A stretch of DNA of 64,000 bases from Clavelina lepadiformis (Eukaryota; Chordata; Ascidiacea; Aplousobranchia; Clavelinidae). Position 1 is the first letter of the stretch, and every line of letters begins with the position of its first letter. A program made the position numbers and the translations under genes. The notes beneath the pieces were generated by a model. That model made no database searches, was not told where the DNA came from, and saw nothing but the letters and a program-made list of their open reading frames with translations. The stretch is taken from the NCBI RefSeq assembly GCF_947623445.1, contig NC_135242.1:6572001-6636000 (forward strand), written 5' to 3'. Positions 24,614 through 36,470 of the stretch are shown here, piece by piece.

Positions 24614-25827
24614 CTACAAAACAAGTTTCAAATTCCAATTTTCTTGCAGCTTACGCACAGTGCTCTCATAAGCACATCCAGCTCTCAAAACTTTAAACGT
24701 TAAACCATCGGGCATAATTTCAAACACCGTTGACCCTTCCATGGTGTACTTGAGATTGTTGTTTACAATGTTGGAGCCGACCACACCACCATCTACAACA
24801 GCGTCCAGCTTAGGCCACAACTTACGAAAATCTTTGATGCGTAGTGAGGCTTCCTCACCACTGATGTTGGCCGATGTCAAAGCTAATGGTTCGCGTAACT
24901 TGCTGGCTAAATCTCTGATGAATGGGCAATCTGGAACTCGGATGCCAACTGATGTGGTCTTTGGGTTGAGGTTGCTGTTCAAGGCTGGACTCCTCTGTGT
25001 CACGATGGTCACCGGTCCAGGCAGCAGGTCATTAAGGAAATCTTCCAGTATGCTTGGCGAACTTGGACGTTGGTAAATCCGACCTTCTTCATGAAGACCA
25101 AGCTTTTGTGACATTGAAGACAAAAGACCTTGAGGAAACCTTGCCCAATGACTGACATCATATGTTTCTCCAACACATATCGCAACAGGTTTAACTGTAT
25201 TTCTTTCTTTCAGAGCATAAAGCTTTTCTACAGCCTCTGTACATTGAGCAAGACATGCAACACCATAAAGGGTGTCGGTAGGGATTGCAATAACACCTCC
25301 TCTATGCAAAATGCGGACACATTGAGCAATTATTTCAGAATTATCACTCCCCTCGCTTAAACTCAAAAATTGGGTATTTGATTTGTAAGGTAGAGATCCC
25401 AATGGAGTCGTGATTTTGTCATTGCTGAACCCATTCAAGACAAGTGCCATTGTACCTGTGAATAAAATACCATGCCACTTCAAATGAGAAAGCTTTATCG
25501 TATTACCTTAAAACAATTGTTGTTTTGACACATGGGGTAAGATCTTGCAAATCTAAACCGTTTTTTTTCCGCGACACATTGTTTCGGATAACTAGTGTTT
25601 ACAAATCTAATACAATGCATTACCTATTCTTTGCCAAATGGTGAGAGTTTTGAAGTGATAAACTCCAAAAAAGCAAGATCCCACTATATGTATACTATGG
25701 AGTATGGAAAGAGTTACATACCAGTATGAAACTTCAACGAAGGAAACGGAAAAACAGAGAAGTGCTGGTAGAAGTTTTTTTCAAGACGAGTGGTGATGCA
25801 GTGCAAGAATCTGGTTCTACCAAACAT
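24614..25827 (-). CDS. YRDC: Threonylcarbamoyl-AMP synthase (YrdC/Sua5 domain), probably mitochondrial form
   Basis: Makes threonylcarbamoyl-AMP from threonine, bicarbonate and ATP, the first step of the t6A modification at position 37 of ANN-decoding tRNAs (family knowledge). Two exons, 25722-25827 and 24614-25455, join in phase 1 (ACT G|GTATGT, TTCACAG|) to give 315 residues. Exon 1 starts at ATG 25827. It encodes an Arg- and aromatic-rich, acid-poor leader (MFGRTRFLHCITTRLEKNF), which looks like a mitochondrial presequence. Exon 2 holds the YrdC domain: AIPTDTLYG at about 93-100, LYALKERNTVKPVAICVG, LLPGPVTIVTQR, SVGIRVPD and LALTSANISGE, then GSTVFEI near the end. A second in-frame ATG (25450) lies 3 bases into coding exon 2 and would give a 278-residue protein, close to human YRDC in length, without the leader. 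Confidence 0.93.
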
Positions 25828-26618
25828 AAAATTTCAATCCAAGCCCACAAGTACAGTGTATGTACAGCTCACCTTTTACTATTATAAACCTAATATGCAC
25901 AACTAAAACACATCACTACCTGTAAAATAACATCAAGTATTGTTTTTATCAATTTTGTTTCTGGCAACTATGTCCAACTAGAATGAGGCAATTACATAAA
26001 CTACCGTCTAGCCATTCAGCACCTGTGTCCAGATTTTCATCTAAAAAACGGCAAAACTACAATCTGGCTTGATTTTATTGAAAGTCTTTCGGGATTTGGT
26101 TTTTGGAGATTCAATTTTAAATAGGTCAAACCAGACACAGAAGATAATCATTATCAACTACACCAAACAGAATGAATTGCTAATGTGCTAGCTCTCTTGC
26201 ACAATTTTTGTTTTAGTAAAGGTAGCTGCATTAATACCTTAAAAAAGTGAGCAGTAAGTCCAAAAAGTAGTAGTGATCAAACAGTAATTGCCAAAATTGT
26301 GAACAACGCTTGAGCGAGGTGCGATCTGATTTCCTCTCACACAACGTTATATTAAGTGTTGCATTTTCCTATTGCTCATTACTTCACGAAACACAAACAC
26401 AATGCATTACACAATGTAATGGATGACCACAAGTTCGTGACCCATACGTGTAAAAAGATATTGGACCTGGGCGACGTCACTGTGCAGCAGAACAATTTGA
26501 ACCTGTGCCAAATTAATATGTCATTGAAAGTGAAGTAAATAGATGCGATGCTAAAAGTTGTATTTTTCCACACACTTAAATATGGTACTACTATGTCAGT
26601 GCAATTTAGTTAACTTAC

Positions 26619-26760
26619 AACTTTGGCTTACTGCCAACAACTGATTGACAGGCGTTGGATAGATGTGCAAAAGTTCATTTGTTGAAGGCAAACTTTTTTC
26701 AATGTTGTCAGCCCTAATGTCAACCACCTGCAGTCTAAGTTGTTGTCTCTTTAATTTCAT
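26619..26760 (-). CDS. Candidate first coding exon of an unrecognised gene
   Basis: ATG at 26760 follows a polypyrimidine-AG site (TTTTCTTAATAG). It opens a frame of 47 codons (MKLKRQQLRLQVVDIRAD..., ending QLLAVSQS) that runs straight into a good donor, T|GTAAGT, at 26618. The composition looks protein-like. I could not find a phase-matched partner exon before YRDC. A frame at about 26420-26520 (VQIVLLHSDVAQVQYLF) is attractive but does not join in phase. It may be part of a small gene upstream of YRDC on the same strand, or chance. Confidence 0.35.
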
Positions 26761-26981
26761 GAGATTACACTATTAAGAAAAATGATTAGTAAAATTCAAC
26801 AGATCTTGAAAGTCGTGATTAAACATTAAACAAGTTTGAAATTCATTTCTTTTGCATTTGCACATTGGCGTAAAAAGTGCCGCTAAAACATCCGGCACCA
26901 CCTCAAAGCTATTGTTTAAAACGCTGTCGCTTTATAATATGTTAAATAGAGAAATACATAGAGTCAAACACACATAAAAAT

Positions 26982-27074
26982 CTTGGGTCTAGTATATAAG
27001 AGCACAACAAATGATGTCACAATTTGAGTAGCTGGGGTCTAGTGTACAAAGGCATTCTGTGGTTGTGCACTTAG
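26982..27074. repeat. Short inverted-repeat element, family M1, copy 1
   Basis: Shares with three other places in the window the string GGGTCTAG..., then ATGATGTCACAATTTGAGTAGC, and an inverted end with TTGTGCACTT. Related copies are at 27203-27328, 40482-40583 and 41008-41120. It behaves like a non-autonomous MITE. Limits are approximate. Confidence 0.6.
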
Positions 27075-27202
27075 GCTATAGGCCTATACTAGAATTAAAA
27101 TCTTTGCTGTACGACCTGTAAAAGTTTTAAATTTAGTTTTAGTCGACCTCATCAAAAATTTTTCACATATTGGCCAGTCTACCCTAGAGGCAATTAAGGC
27201 AA

Positions 27203-27328
27203 AACGGGTCAAGTGCAGAAGTGAACAACCAAATGATATCACAATTTGAGTAGCCTATACTTCTATACTTGAGACTCAAATTGTGAGGTCATTTGATTGT
27301 GCACTTATACACTCTGACACTATACCCG
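27203..27328. repeat. Short inverted-repeat element, family M1, copy 2
   Basis: Left end CGGGTCAAGTGCAGAAGTG, then CAAATGATATCACAATTTGAGTAGC. The right half is the complement, GACTCAAATTGTGAGGTCATTTGATTGTGCACTT, ending in ACCCG. This copy is a nearly full palindrome and could form a long hairpin. Confidence 0.65.
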
Positions 27329-28168
27329 GCAAAACGATACACCACGCTAACCTGCTATTGTAAAGCTTAGCCTAATGGTATGTATTATCGTGCACGTTTT
27401 AACCCATAGTTCAAAAGGTGGAAGCGACCGGTTGCCCAGGGCTTTACCACTTTTTCTATCCGTTTTTAGTAGTTCTACCGGTAATTGTTTCTATTATGCT
27501 GTAGGTATAGCAACGGTTGGCAGTGGTACGGCAATTTTGCACCCCACAATTAATGGCGCAAAATAAAAATATAATATTTCCCTAGTCAAAGTACCAACAG
27601 ATCATGGTGACATACCGTATACTCGCCCTTCTGGCCTTCTGCCCTGTTAAGCCTGTTTACGAATCTAACTCGTCTGTTTTATATGCTCCTAACACGTGGC
27701 GGGAATGTGGCGATAAAAGCTTCCAAACGCGTCTTTCGCGACTCAGCCAAGCATATACAAAGCCTCAATGTTGCGCCACAATACATCATTTCTTTGACTT
27801 TTTTCAGGTAGCTATTGCAAGCTCAATGCGCAACACATTTGTCTCTATAATTAATGTAACAAAATTGCATATTTTATTTCCCTATTAAACTTAAATTTTA
27901 GGCGATATATGTTGTAGTAAATTAAGGCTTTAAAAATATGTCGTGTTATATCCGAAAAAAATTAAATGCACAAAAGTTGTCTCCTTTTTATTGTGTTTGA
28001 AATTGGTGCTATTTTCGTCACACATCCATTCAGCTGTTTGTCACATACAAAGTTTTGTTACGTAACAGAAAGGAAAGTATGAAACCATTTTTTAGTAATT
28101 TACCATGAGAAAAGGAAACAAAAGCAAAACGGGATAAACGAAAAAAGTGTAACCTAGTATTTTTCAAT

Positions 28169-30331
28169 ATGGATAAAATCTTTTCTTTAAAAAGTTTTCT
28201 TTCGTCGTCTTCCGGTGGCGGAACGCCTCTGAGGGTAACGGCAAAGAACAATGATGAAACCGAATTGTTTCGAAAAGGACAGAATATACCATCGGCCAGT
28301 GCAGCCCCTTCGGATAAACTAAGACAAAACCAAAAAGTTGGACCGTCTGTAAAGTTCGACAATGAATTAGCATCAGTTCGTCGTGGTTCTATTGGAAATA
28401 AATCCGGGTTAGGGAAATTGAGTTCACAGCAGCCGGCAACAGCCAAATTTCAAACTTACGGCCTTGTAAAGACTGTGTCAGATAGCGAATCTCAAGGCGA
28501 AGGTACTCCACGCAGTCGCGCAGCAAGCCATAGTTATGGATGTTACCTTGAAACAAAAGAAAAAACCGTGTTTGATCAATGTGAACAGCCAACTCCCCAA
28601 AAAATGTTAAACAACCCAGCGGGCGATGTTCAACTTTTTCGAGTTAAAACCAAGGACTTTTTTACGGAAACGCAACAAAATGATCAACCTCAACCTGATT
28701 CAGCGATGAGCAAACAAAGGAAAGTGGCGCCGTGCCGTGCAACTGAGTGTTGCATTCGTGATGATCCAAATCCGGAGTGTCAACAAGGAGCTGCTAACCC
28801 TAATGTATATACTTTACAAGGGCTACATAATAGTTACAAATGGGTTGGCGAATATGATAACAAACCATCTACAGCCGAACCTGATTTACACCACGATGGG
28901 TCAAAAGTTGCTCTCCTCAAAAGAGAATCCTTGGAATACATCATAGAGGATGATACCCTACCAAACGGCCGAAGAGACGCAATTGACACAAAATTGAAAC
29001 TGATGGGTCCTTGTCGTCGGCAAGACTGCTGCACCGATGAGTCAGGTTTCAAAAACAAACATCTTGTAAGTTCTAAGGATTGCGATTTTTCATTTCGGCG
29101 TAATTTAGAGGCAAACAAGTCAGACTTATCTTTTTCTGCTCAAGATTTATCCCAAAATGCCATGACTGTATCTGGTTATTTTCGAAGTCAGTGTTTAGAG
29201 TTCGGTCATAACGATGACCACCTAAATACAAATGCCTCTGACAGAGAGAGCACAGGTAAGAAAGAATCAGATGAAGGAAATATCACTGAAGGAGATGTTA
29301 ACTATCAAAGTGCAACTTCCGACGTTGAAAAAAATCCTGACCAGGTCCGGGTGGATGAGATGGAAGAGCAAGAAGCTTCACATGCAAAATCTTCAAGTAC
29401 GATACGATCGTTTTTAGCGAAAGATGTGGACCAACCGCAACCAATGGACGCTGATATGTCTCTGCGTCGCAAGATGAGAATCAAAGATTTAGACTCTGAT
29501 TCTGACATTATTCCCATGCATTTGAAGGAAATGGACGGTCTCCTAGATAAAACGTAGTAATTCTTTTTCCGTTCTGTCAGCTTAATATTTAGTGTTACAT
29601 GTTTAACTCTGAGGATCCTCATATGAAAGTACTACACACTTGATGTAAATAGCCTATATAGCCTATTGTTCTAATTTTCCTCAGGATGTAACGTGGCTTC
29701 AGTAAAAATTCTGATATATCTCTTTCGTTTCAGTAAAATAATCCAAGATTTATATTTGAAATTTTGTAGATTGTTTACCAAAAGCACTTCAGCACAATGC
29801 GTATCAGCACTTCATCCAGATGACGCAATGTGCTTGCGTTTAAAATGCGGAGACGATTGTAACTTGTTGAAAGAGCCAACAAAAGAAGAATCGCTTCCCG
29901 AAATCCCAGAAGTAAAACCATGCCAAGGTAAATGCTCTAATCTGATTTCACTGAAATTATCCTAAATCTTCAGTGCAAATTTGTGGACAAATTACTAACT
30001 ACTAAGTTAGAGTAAATAGCCTACTACCGAAAAAGGCTGAAGCCATAAAACTTCATAGTTATTAGCTTTTAAATAGGCTATAAGCTGGTTTAAATTAAAC
30101 CTACAATAATATTTCACGTGTTATACGGACTTGTTCAGAACAGTTGGAGCAAGAAATCGAAATAAATCGAACGTGGACGCGAGTTATCGTAATTTTACTC
30201 ATTGTAATTGTGATCTTGCTAGTTGCAGCATCGGCAATTGGAAGTTACTTAAGTAAGTTTGATAGCTTAGACATTGCTCTGTAGATCCTGTGCTAACAAA
30301 CATTTTACTTTCTACTGTAGACAGTTTTTAA
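28169..30331 (+). CDS. Cysteine-rich tail-anchored membrane protein
   Basis: Four exons, 28169-29553, 29734-29927, 30139-30252 and 30321-30331, join with phases 2, 1 and 1 into 567 residues starting at ATG 28169. The first about 460 residues are polar and low-complexity (MDKIFSLKSFLSSSSGGG...). They contain two related cysteine knots, APCRATECCIRDDPNPEC (about 190-207) and GPCRRQDCCTDESG (about 277-290). Exon 2 adds a third cysteine group, MCLRLKCGDDCNLL, near 500. Exon 3 starts EQLEQEIEINRTWTR and then has a long hydrophobic run (about 540-562). The protein ends only a few residues later (SYLNSF). It is therefore a C-terminally anchored protein with its bulk probably in the cytosol. An AATAAA lies at 30613-30618. 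I recognise no family. The cysteine groups could bind metal or form disulphides, which I cannot tell. Confidence 0.75.
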
Positions 30332-31138
30332 AAATCTTGCTAAGCGCTTTATTCCGATATTTACAGTTGTAACGTATCTCGATATCGTTAAAATCATCGA
30401 GGATATTGAAAAAATATTTGAAGATTTTAAAGCCAAGTACTCGTTGTGACAAGACGTATTGCTGTCAAGCATAGCTTGGCGATGTGATCGGTGGAAATGC
30501 CATACAAGCAAAGCAACTCGCCGTATTTTATTAAATAATTTATTTCAGATAGTAAACAGATTGTCAAGACAGAAATTGAAACAGTCGCTCAATTTAATTT
30601 AGCATTCATTTTAATAAACAAGTTGTAAAAAATATTAGGCCTATACGAGTTGGTTCATATCAACAACAGTGAAAAAAAAAGAAACAACACTTGAACAAAT
30701 GACGTTCCTTGAGGGTTTAACTGAGAATTCATTATTGGAATATTAATGAATAACTAAACAGGATCAATAGTTAGGTAAATGCCTTGCAGCGTTACTAATT
30801 ATAAAGAATAATAATAGTAATTCTGTGGCAGTTTTACAACAAGCAATATCGGTTCACGAATTACGGTTCATTGAAAACGATTCTTTTCACAATTGCACAT
30901 AATTATCAAGTTCCATGTAACAAGAACTGGGATTAAATCTATGTATAAATTCACATCCCATGCTCGGCTGACTAATTTATAAATAGAAAAGTGTGACTTA
31001 AATGTACTTTTGCTTACAGAAACATTACTTTGCAACATGAAAAAAGTAGCAGTGAACGAATGAATTTTGAAACTTCATTTCCAGATTAACTTTGTTACTA
31101 GACGATACCACGTCAAGGACTTCATAAAGGCAGTTGCG
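30332..31138. other. Convergent intergenic region
   Basis: Lies between the 3' ends of the plus-strand tail-anchored gene and the minus-strand GTPase gene. It holds an AATAAA (30613-30618) for the former. One TAGGCCTA octamer lies at 30636-30643. Nothing else seen. Confidence 0.5.
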
Positions 31139-34136
31139 TTACATGTCATAGGCTGCAACACTTTGTTTAAGATACTCTTTGTATAGCGCCTCCTGAGTAG
31201 GACAGAAAAATGTTTGAATTTAGATTTTATTTTAACAACAAATGACCATTTAATACGTTTATATTTTAATATACAAATTACGTAAGCACAAAAAATTTAA
31301 TAATGCATTCGTTTCGAACGTAGATTGAATATCTTAGTCTATCTTTGTCACCAGGCTAATATTTCCGAATAAGACACTTTTATCCGCAAAAACTGTCCAA
31401 TTACCTTTCGGACCTTCACTTCAGATAACACAAAGTCTCTTCCATGTAATAAATTCCTCTTCCTCTTTCGAGACATGGTGGGCAGCGAGCGAGACACAAA
31501 AACCGCCACAAAAAGCAACATAAGCGTGATTAAAGCAAAGACGCCGCAGGAATGCCAGAAATATTGCTCGGGCACTGCGGACCACACAGCTGATACAGGA
31601 GACTGAAAATAACGACAATGAAATGTTCTAAAGTGCTATCATTCTGGACCTAGAAAAATGGTAAAAAACAGCAAAGAATTTTAAAAACCTCACAGTGTAA
31701 GTTTTCAGTGTGGCAGCTCCAGTCACACCAAAAGTGGACTCAAGTGCTTCTTTAGAGAGACTAACCGCCAAAAAATTAGCAAGCACAACAATTGGAAGGA
31801 AACTGCCAAGCATGAAGAGGCCAAAGCCTTTTCCTTTAGCACGGAGGTTGTGGGAACAAGCGCCACTGATTAAAAGCAATGGTTAAACTGCCAGCAAATA
31901 TGCACACATACAATATACATGAGATGCCTATGGTAGTCAATAGAACATCGTTACTCTTAGTGTGATTTACTAGCGTATAACCACTAGTAGCCTATTTCTG
32001 TGTTGAGCATGTAGTAAGATGAATGAATGAATTAACAGGTATCCATAAAATTGTTAAGTTACTTGTCCTGTTCAATCAGCCGATCAATCTTGTCAGCAAT
32101 CTCCAAACAATCTTTCTCCAAAGTGTTTAGTGTATTTTGGATGGTAGCGTTGATCGTTTTTTCAACTTCTTTACATACCTTATTAAGTAGAAACATAGTG
32201 CTTTCAAAAATTCAACAAAAATTGCAAGCTTTTAACAGCTGCTATTTTAGCAACTTACAGATTCAATTTGATTCACACATCGACTTTGTTTACCCAGTGT
32301 AGGTACAAAGATAGTAGGCATGTCAAAACCAGTTCTATTTAAATTAGGCCTTTTGCACAATTCCTGAACAATTTGCATCATAACTCTCTGCAAAAAATAG
32401 AACAATATTGCAGAAATAAAGATATAAAAACTGTTAGTAATCATTTGTTGCTGTACAGGTTAGAATTGAAGGTTGTTCTTTATTCTCTACCTGTCTATCG
32501 CTCTCATGTCCGGCCTCATCTGCTTTACTGAGATAAAATTTCATTTTTTCCGCATGATCTTCGCTTAAATGTTCGACAATGTTGAGCGTGCGCTTGCAAA
32601 GAGCTTGCCTAGCAATAGAAAACTGTACAAGTCAAACACTAATAATAATCAAAACCACTTTAAACTTTCCATTTGGAGATAAAAGTTATTGTTCCACTTA
32701 GTGGTTTTCAGGTACCTTTTAACCACTTATAGTTTCCCTCAAAAAAAGTTTAAATTAAAACAAATTAAAAAGTTAAGTTACACCAAATCCTTAAAGATCT
32801 TGTGACAACCACAAAAAAGGCTAGTGACTGCATTACCCCAAAAGGGATCCTTGCGCCTTGCGGCCAGGTTAAGAGCTACTAATTTATCAGTCAAATAGCT
32901 TACCCTATGGGATCAAAGAAGACAAATATTAGGTCGGCTATGTTCTCTCCAATCCACGTAATTGATTTGTTAACATCAAATGGGTATTTCATGTCTCCAT
33001 CCACCAATCCCGGTGTATCAATGAATGTAACCAATGAAAACTTTTTCTGCTTTGATGTTGTTATTTCGGTTGAAATGTAATCCATAACTCCTACATAATA
33101 CAAAAGGAAAATTTTCATCTATAAGAACAGAGAGCAAGGGCATACGGTTTACTGCTTTAAAATCACAAACCTTGCATATCTTGCAGAGGTTGTAAATGAG
33201 GATAAAGATGAAAAGTCGCGTTTCCCTGTCAAATTAGAAATCATTTTTGGAATATCAGTTGTTCTCAATTTATGTAAAATGGAAAGTAATCAACTTACAG
33301 TTAAGGATTCCCTTTTCTTTCCACTTGTTACTATGGTGAAACCTTGGGTTTCTATGGCGACACCAGTTTTTTGCACATGCTCCTCAACATACCTGAAAAA
33401 TGTTGGCATTCACTAAACACAACAGATCATATAATTATCAGAACATATTGCCAGTGCATATCCCATTACACTCGTACATGACTTAGGTCACCAGTGCTCA
33501 TGCAAAATGCTGCAACTTATTCATATATACCTGAGAAATAAGCATGAGATATATATACATTTAAATTGCTCCATGTTGTTATAAATTTAAAACTGTGCAG
33601 CAAATGATTGGTGAAAAAAAAAAATGAGAAATACTATTGACTGCTTATAATGAAATGAATGTTTATTAGCAAAGCGTTAAGTGTTAGCATATACTGTACC
33701 AGTTAATAAACGTGCTTTTTCCAGCTGAGTGATTACCAATGAGCATCACAGTAATCTTTTTTCTTGGGGCTAATAGTGGAATGCCAATGTCTTTTGCAAT
33801 TTCAATCAAACCTATGAAACATATATAATAGAAACAAGTTAATTAACACTGTTACTGGTTAATTTTTACTTCTGTTAAACTGTGTTATTTATTTCGCGAA
33901 ATAAACTTACTCTCTGCAGGCTACCGAAAGTTTAACAACTTGGTTAATTAAAGAAATAGGAATTGGTCCAACAAAACAAATAAGTATCATAATTATTACA
34001 ACAGGTTAAAGGTAAATTAATTACCAACTTCTTCCTCAGTGTACAATTCATGACATTCACGAAGAATTTTTTCATTCACTGATAGTGTTGCATTTTCTAC
34101 TGCAGCTGAGGTTCTACTTTTTGCTCTTGCAGACAT
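31139..34136 (-). CDS. EHD/sarcalumenin-like dynamin-superfamily GTPase with C-terminal membrane segments
   Basis: Eleven exons (34025-34136, 33700-33811, 33299-33392, 33171-33225, 32904-33090, 32491-32608, 32259-32387, 32063-32178, 31694-31865, 31405-31602, 31139-31192) close in phase into 448 residues. GTPase motifs: P-loop GNHSAGKST (63-71), switch II FIDTPGLVDGD (DTPG at 149-152) and a G4-like SKAD (214-217) in FYLSKADEAG. The G4 form and the VFFDP...KRTLNIVEHL context resemble EHD proteins (LNKAD), so I place it near the EHD/sarcalumenin branch of the dynamin superfamily. A helical stretch (EKTINATIQNTLNTLEKDCLEI) follows. Two hydrophobic segments come next, FGLFMLGSFLPIVVLANFLA (about 321-340) and a second at about 384-404, then a basic RKRKRN loop and a short tail. 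Integral membrane anchors distinguish it from EHD1-4. No EH domain is present. It probably acts on membrane shape or traffic (inference). Confidence 0.85.
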
Positions 34137-35617
34137 CTCAGTTAAGTAAATACCAGAAGTATTAAATTAAAAAAGCAGTAATTGTTATAAACTAAAACAC
34201 TTCAACTGAAAACAGTAGAGTATAGGGTCAGCTTAAACCAGTAAATGACAATCCAGACGGGCAACATTAAGATTGTAAGCAGCTGATGACCTAGAAATTG
34301 TATGGTGCAAGCGTTTTTTGAATAAGAAGTTGACAGTTGACTTAAATTCATCAGGGTAAAATTGCCATTCTACTGCATATTCCATGTTATCGGTATTTTC
34401 CTGTCACTGTAAAGTTTTTTGTGTTAGTCAGAATCATATAAGATTCGGCTGTTTCCCTAAATGTGTGCACGAGTACTGATAGCATAATTTTGTCCAAAAC
34501 ATAGGCCTATGTGGTAACAACCTTCACTGGAAAGCAGTGTTTGATGAGAAATTATTTGCGCAAAGACAAAATATTTACAAAATAAAACTTAAAACCACCA
34601 CAGTACTACACTAAAGGTCGAACTACATCAAGCAACTTATAAACCAGTCTGTGAAACCACCAGATACAAATAAATGCAGACTTAGGACTTCCCAGTCTGA
34701 ACAACGAAAATTCAGTTTAAGCTACATACCGAAAAGTTTACCAGTTTTCAACATAAAGTCTTTTAAGTGCTGTAACAGGTGGACTGTGTGAGTAAAGACA
34801 CAAATATTGCCGAGTCCGCATAGGCCTAGCCTAGATACCAGTAGGCTAGCAGTAGCCTATCAGTTTTACACTGAAGATTCCATTTTATTATTCTATTTTT
34901 TATTTACCATTAATTTAACTAATTTTACCTTATTTACTATATATATTAGATTAGAATGAGACATCGGCAGTCAATTTTGCAAAGAATAACTGACAAACAT
35001 AAAATCATAAAGCAGGCTTAAGCATACCGAAGCGACAAAGCTCTCAACTCTGTAGTTGAATTACTGGCCATGACTGTAGGCCTTGTCTACGACTTTACAG
35101 TCTTTGTAGTTCATAAATCGTTCGACCTACCTCAGTAACCTAGCCCAGTACAAGCAGTGCGTAAGTGTAGTTTTTGTGCAATAAAAAGTCTATAACAGTT
35201 CAGATCAAAGCTAGTAGTCACCTCGATTTCTATGGTATTTTCTATGATGCACTGTCCTGAATTACGTGGCCTGTCCTTGTTGGCATGTGGTGATGGACAG
35301 AGGGTTTAGCCCACTTGTAGGCCTAATCATTATGAAATTCACGGACAAAGTAATACACAACTTAAACTTTTGCAATTGCACCATAAATTTCGTTACAACG
35401 AAAATGATTACAGAAAGTTACCCATCGTGACTAACGAGGTCATTAAATTATTCATTAAATGTTCATGCGTTATAAACAGCACAAAAAGTATAAAAGACTT
35501 AATTTCTTTGAACGGCGTGATTATTGCCGGTGTCGTGGCAACTGAAATTATTTTGACTTATATAGAGTGACTATATATAGATATATATAGATTTATAGAG
35601 TATATAGATTTACATAG

Positions 35618-35868
35618 AGTGACTATTTTACCGTGAGTGGTTCAAAGCAGCCTGTTGTTAACGATAGGCGGTTAGGTTAGTGAAAAGGCCATCCAAAAAG
35701 CTGATTTCAGCTGTGGTTTTATTGGGGTGAAATTTAGATTAGATCATTAGAAAATAGATTTAGGTAAGGTTTAGCTTCCTATGTTATTTATAACATTTAA
35801 GTTAGATCAACAAGAAAGTGTGAAAAATGCTTCAAACGCACGATTTTCGTCGGTAAAGTAGTGACAGT
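35618..35868. repeat. MITE-like element, family M2, copy 1
   Basis: Begins AGTGACTATTTTACCG and ends CGGTAAAGTAGTGACAG, an imperfect terminal inverted repeat. Its interior (AAAAAGCTGATTTCAGCT, GATTAGA, GTGTGAAAAATGCTTC) matches in order a second copy at 54322-54597, and a fragment recurs at 60167-60230. No coding capacity. Confidence 0.65.
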
Positions 35869-36264
35869 CTAAAATATAAACCCACCGATTTCTGTAAACA
35901 TATTCAAACAGTGTTTATAGGGATCGGTCCATAAATGGGAACGACACAAATTTCAATTGAAATTCATTTGACCTTTTCGCTTTGATTAAATTTATCTTCT
36001 TCCAGACTAGGAAAACTAAACGTAAAAGAACAAGGTCACCTGGACAGAAACTGCACAAAGAAAAAACGAACAGAACCTTTTTTATTAAACTTCCATATTT
36101 GGTCGACACGCCGACACCTCCGATCAATTACTGTATACGAAATCCGCTGCTTTGTCAAACGCGGACTAACTATGAGGTTCCAATATGAAATTTATGTTCT
36201 CACATTAAACAGCAACACGGTTATTTTTGGGTACAGATAATAGGCTAGATTTTTGAAGTTCCAC

Positions 36265-36470
36265 TTCCATCGGAATGGTGTGGTATATTGGCTTACTTGT
36301 TCATGTGGTGTTCAATATAGAAGACAAACTCATAGAAATGTCCTCACCTGAGTGGACAAGCACAAACCCGAAAAAAAACCTTTAACGTCAAATCTGAATT
36401 AAGGTGACAGTCATCTTCACGAACATTCTACAGTAATTTCACGATAAACTTTGCAAAATCTTGTCTACGA
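36265..36470 (+). mobile_element. GIY-YIG-like fragment of a Penelope-like retroelement (broken)
   Basis: A short stretch translates to VVYWLTCSCGVQY followed by QTHRN and a VDKHKPEKK-like segment. This is the pattern of the GIY-YIG nuclease end of Penelope-like elements. It is a small, clearly decayed fragment with more than one break and no reverse transcriptase visible. Limits are approximate. Confidence 0.45.

Larger units (their letters stand above)
25828..28168. other. Intergenic between divergent YRDC and the tail-anchored gene
   Basis: Contains one orphan minus-strand exon (26619-26760) and two copies of a short inverted-repeat element (26982-27074, 27203-27328). Other frames here, such as 27375-27566 and 27604-27888, show no family features. 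Confidence 0.4.
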
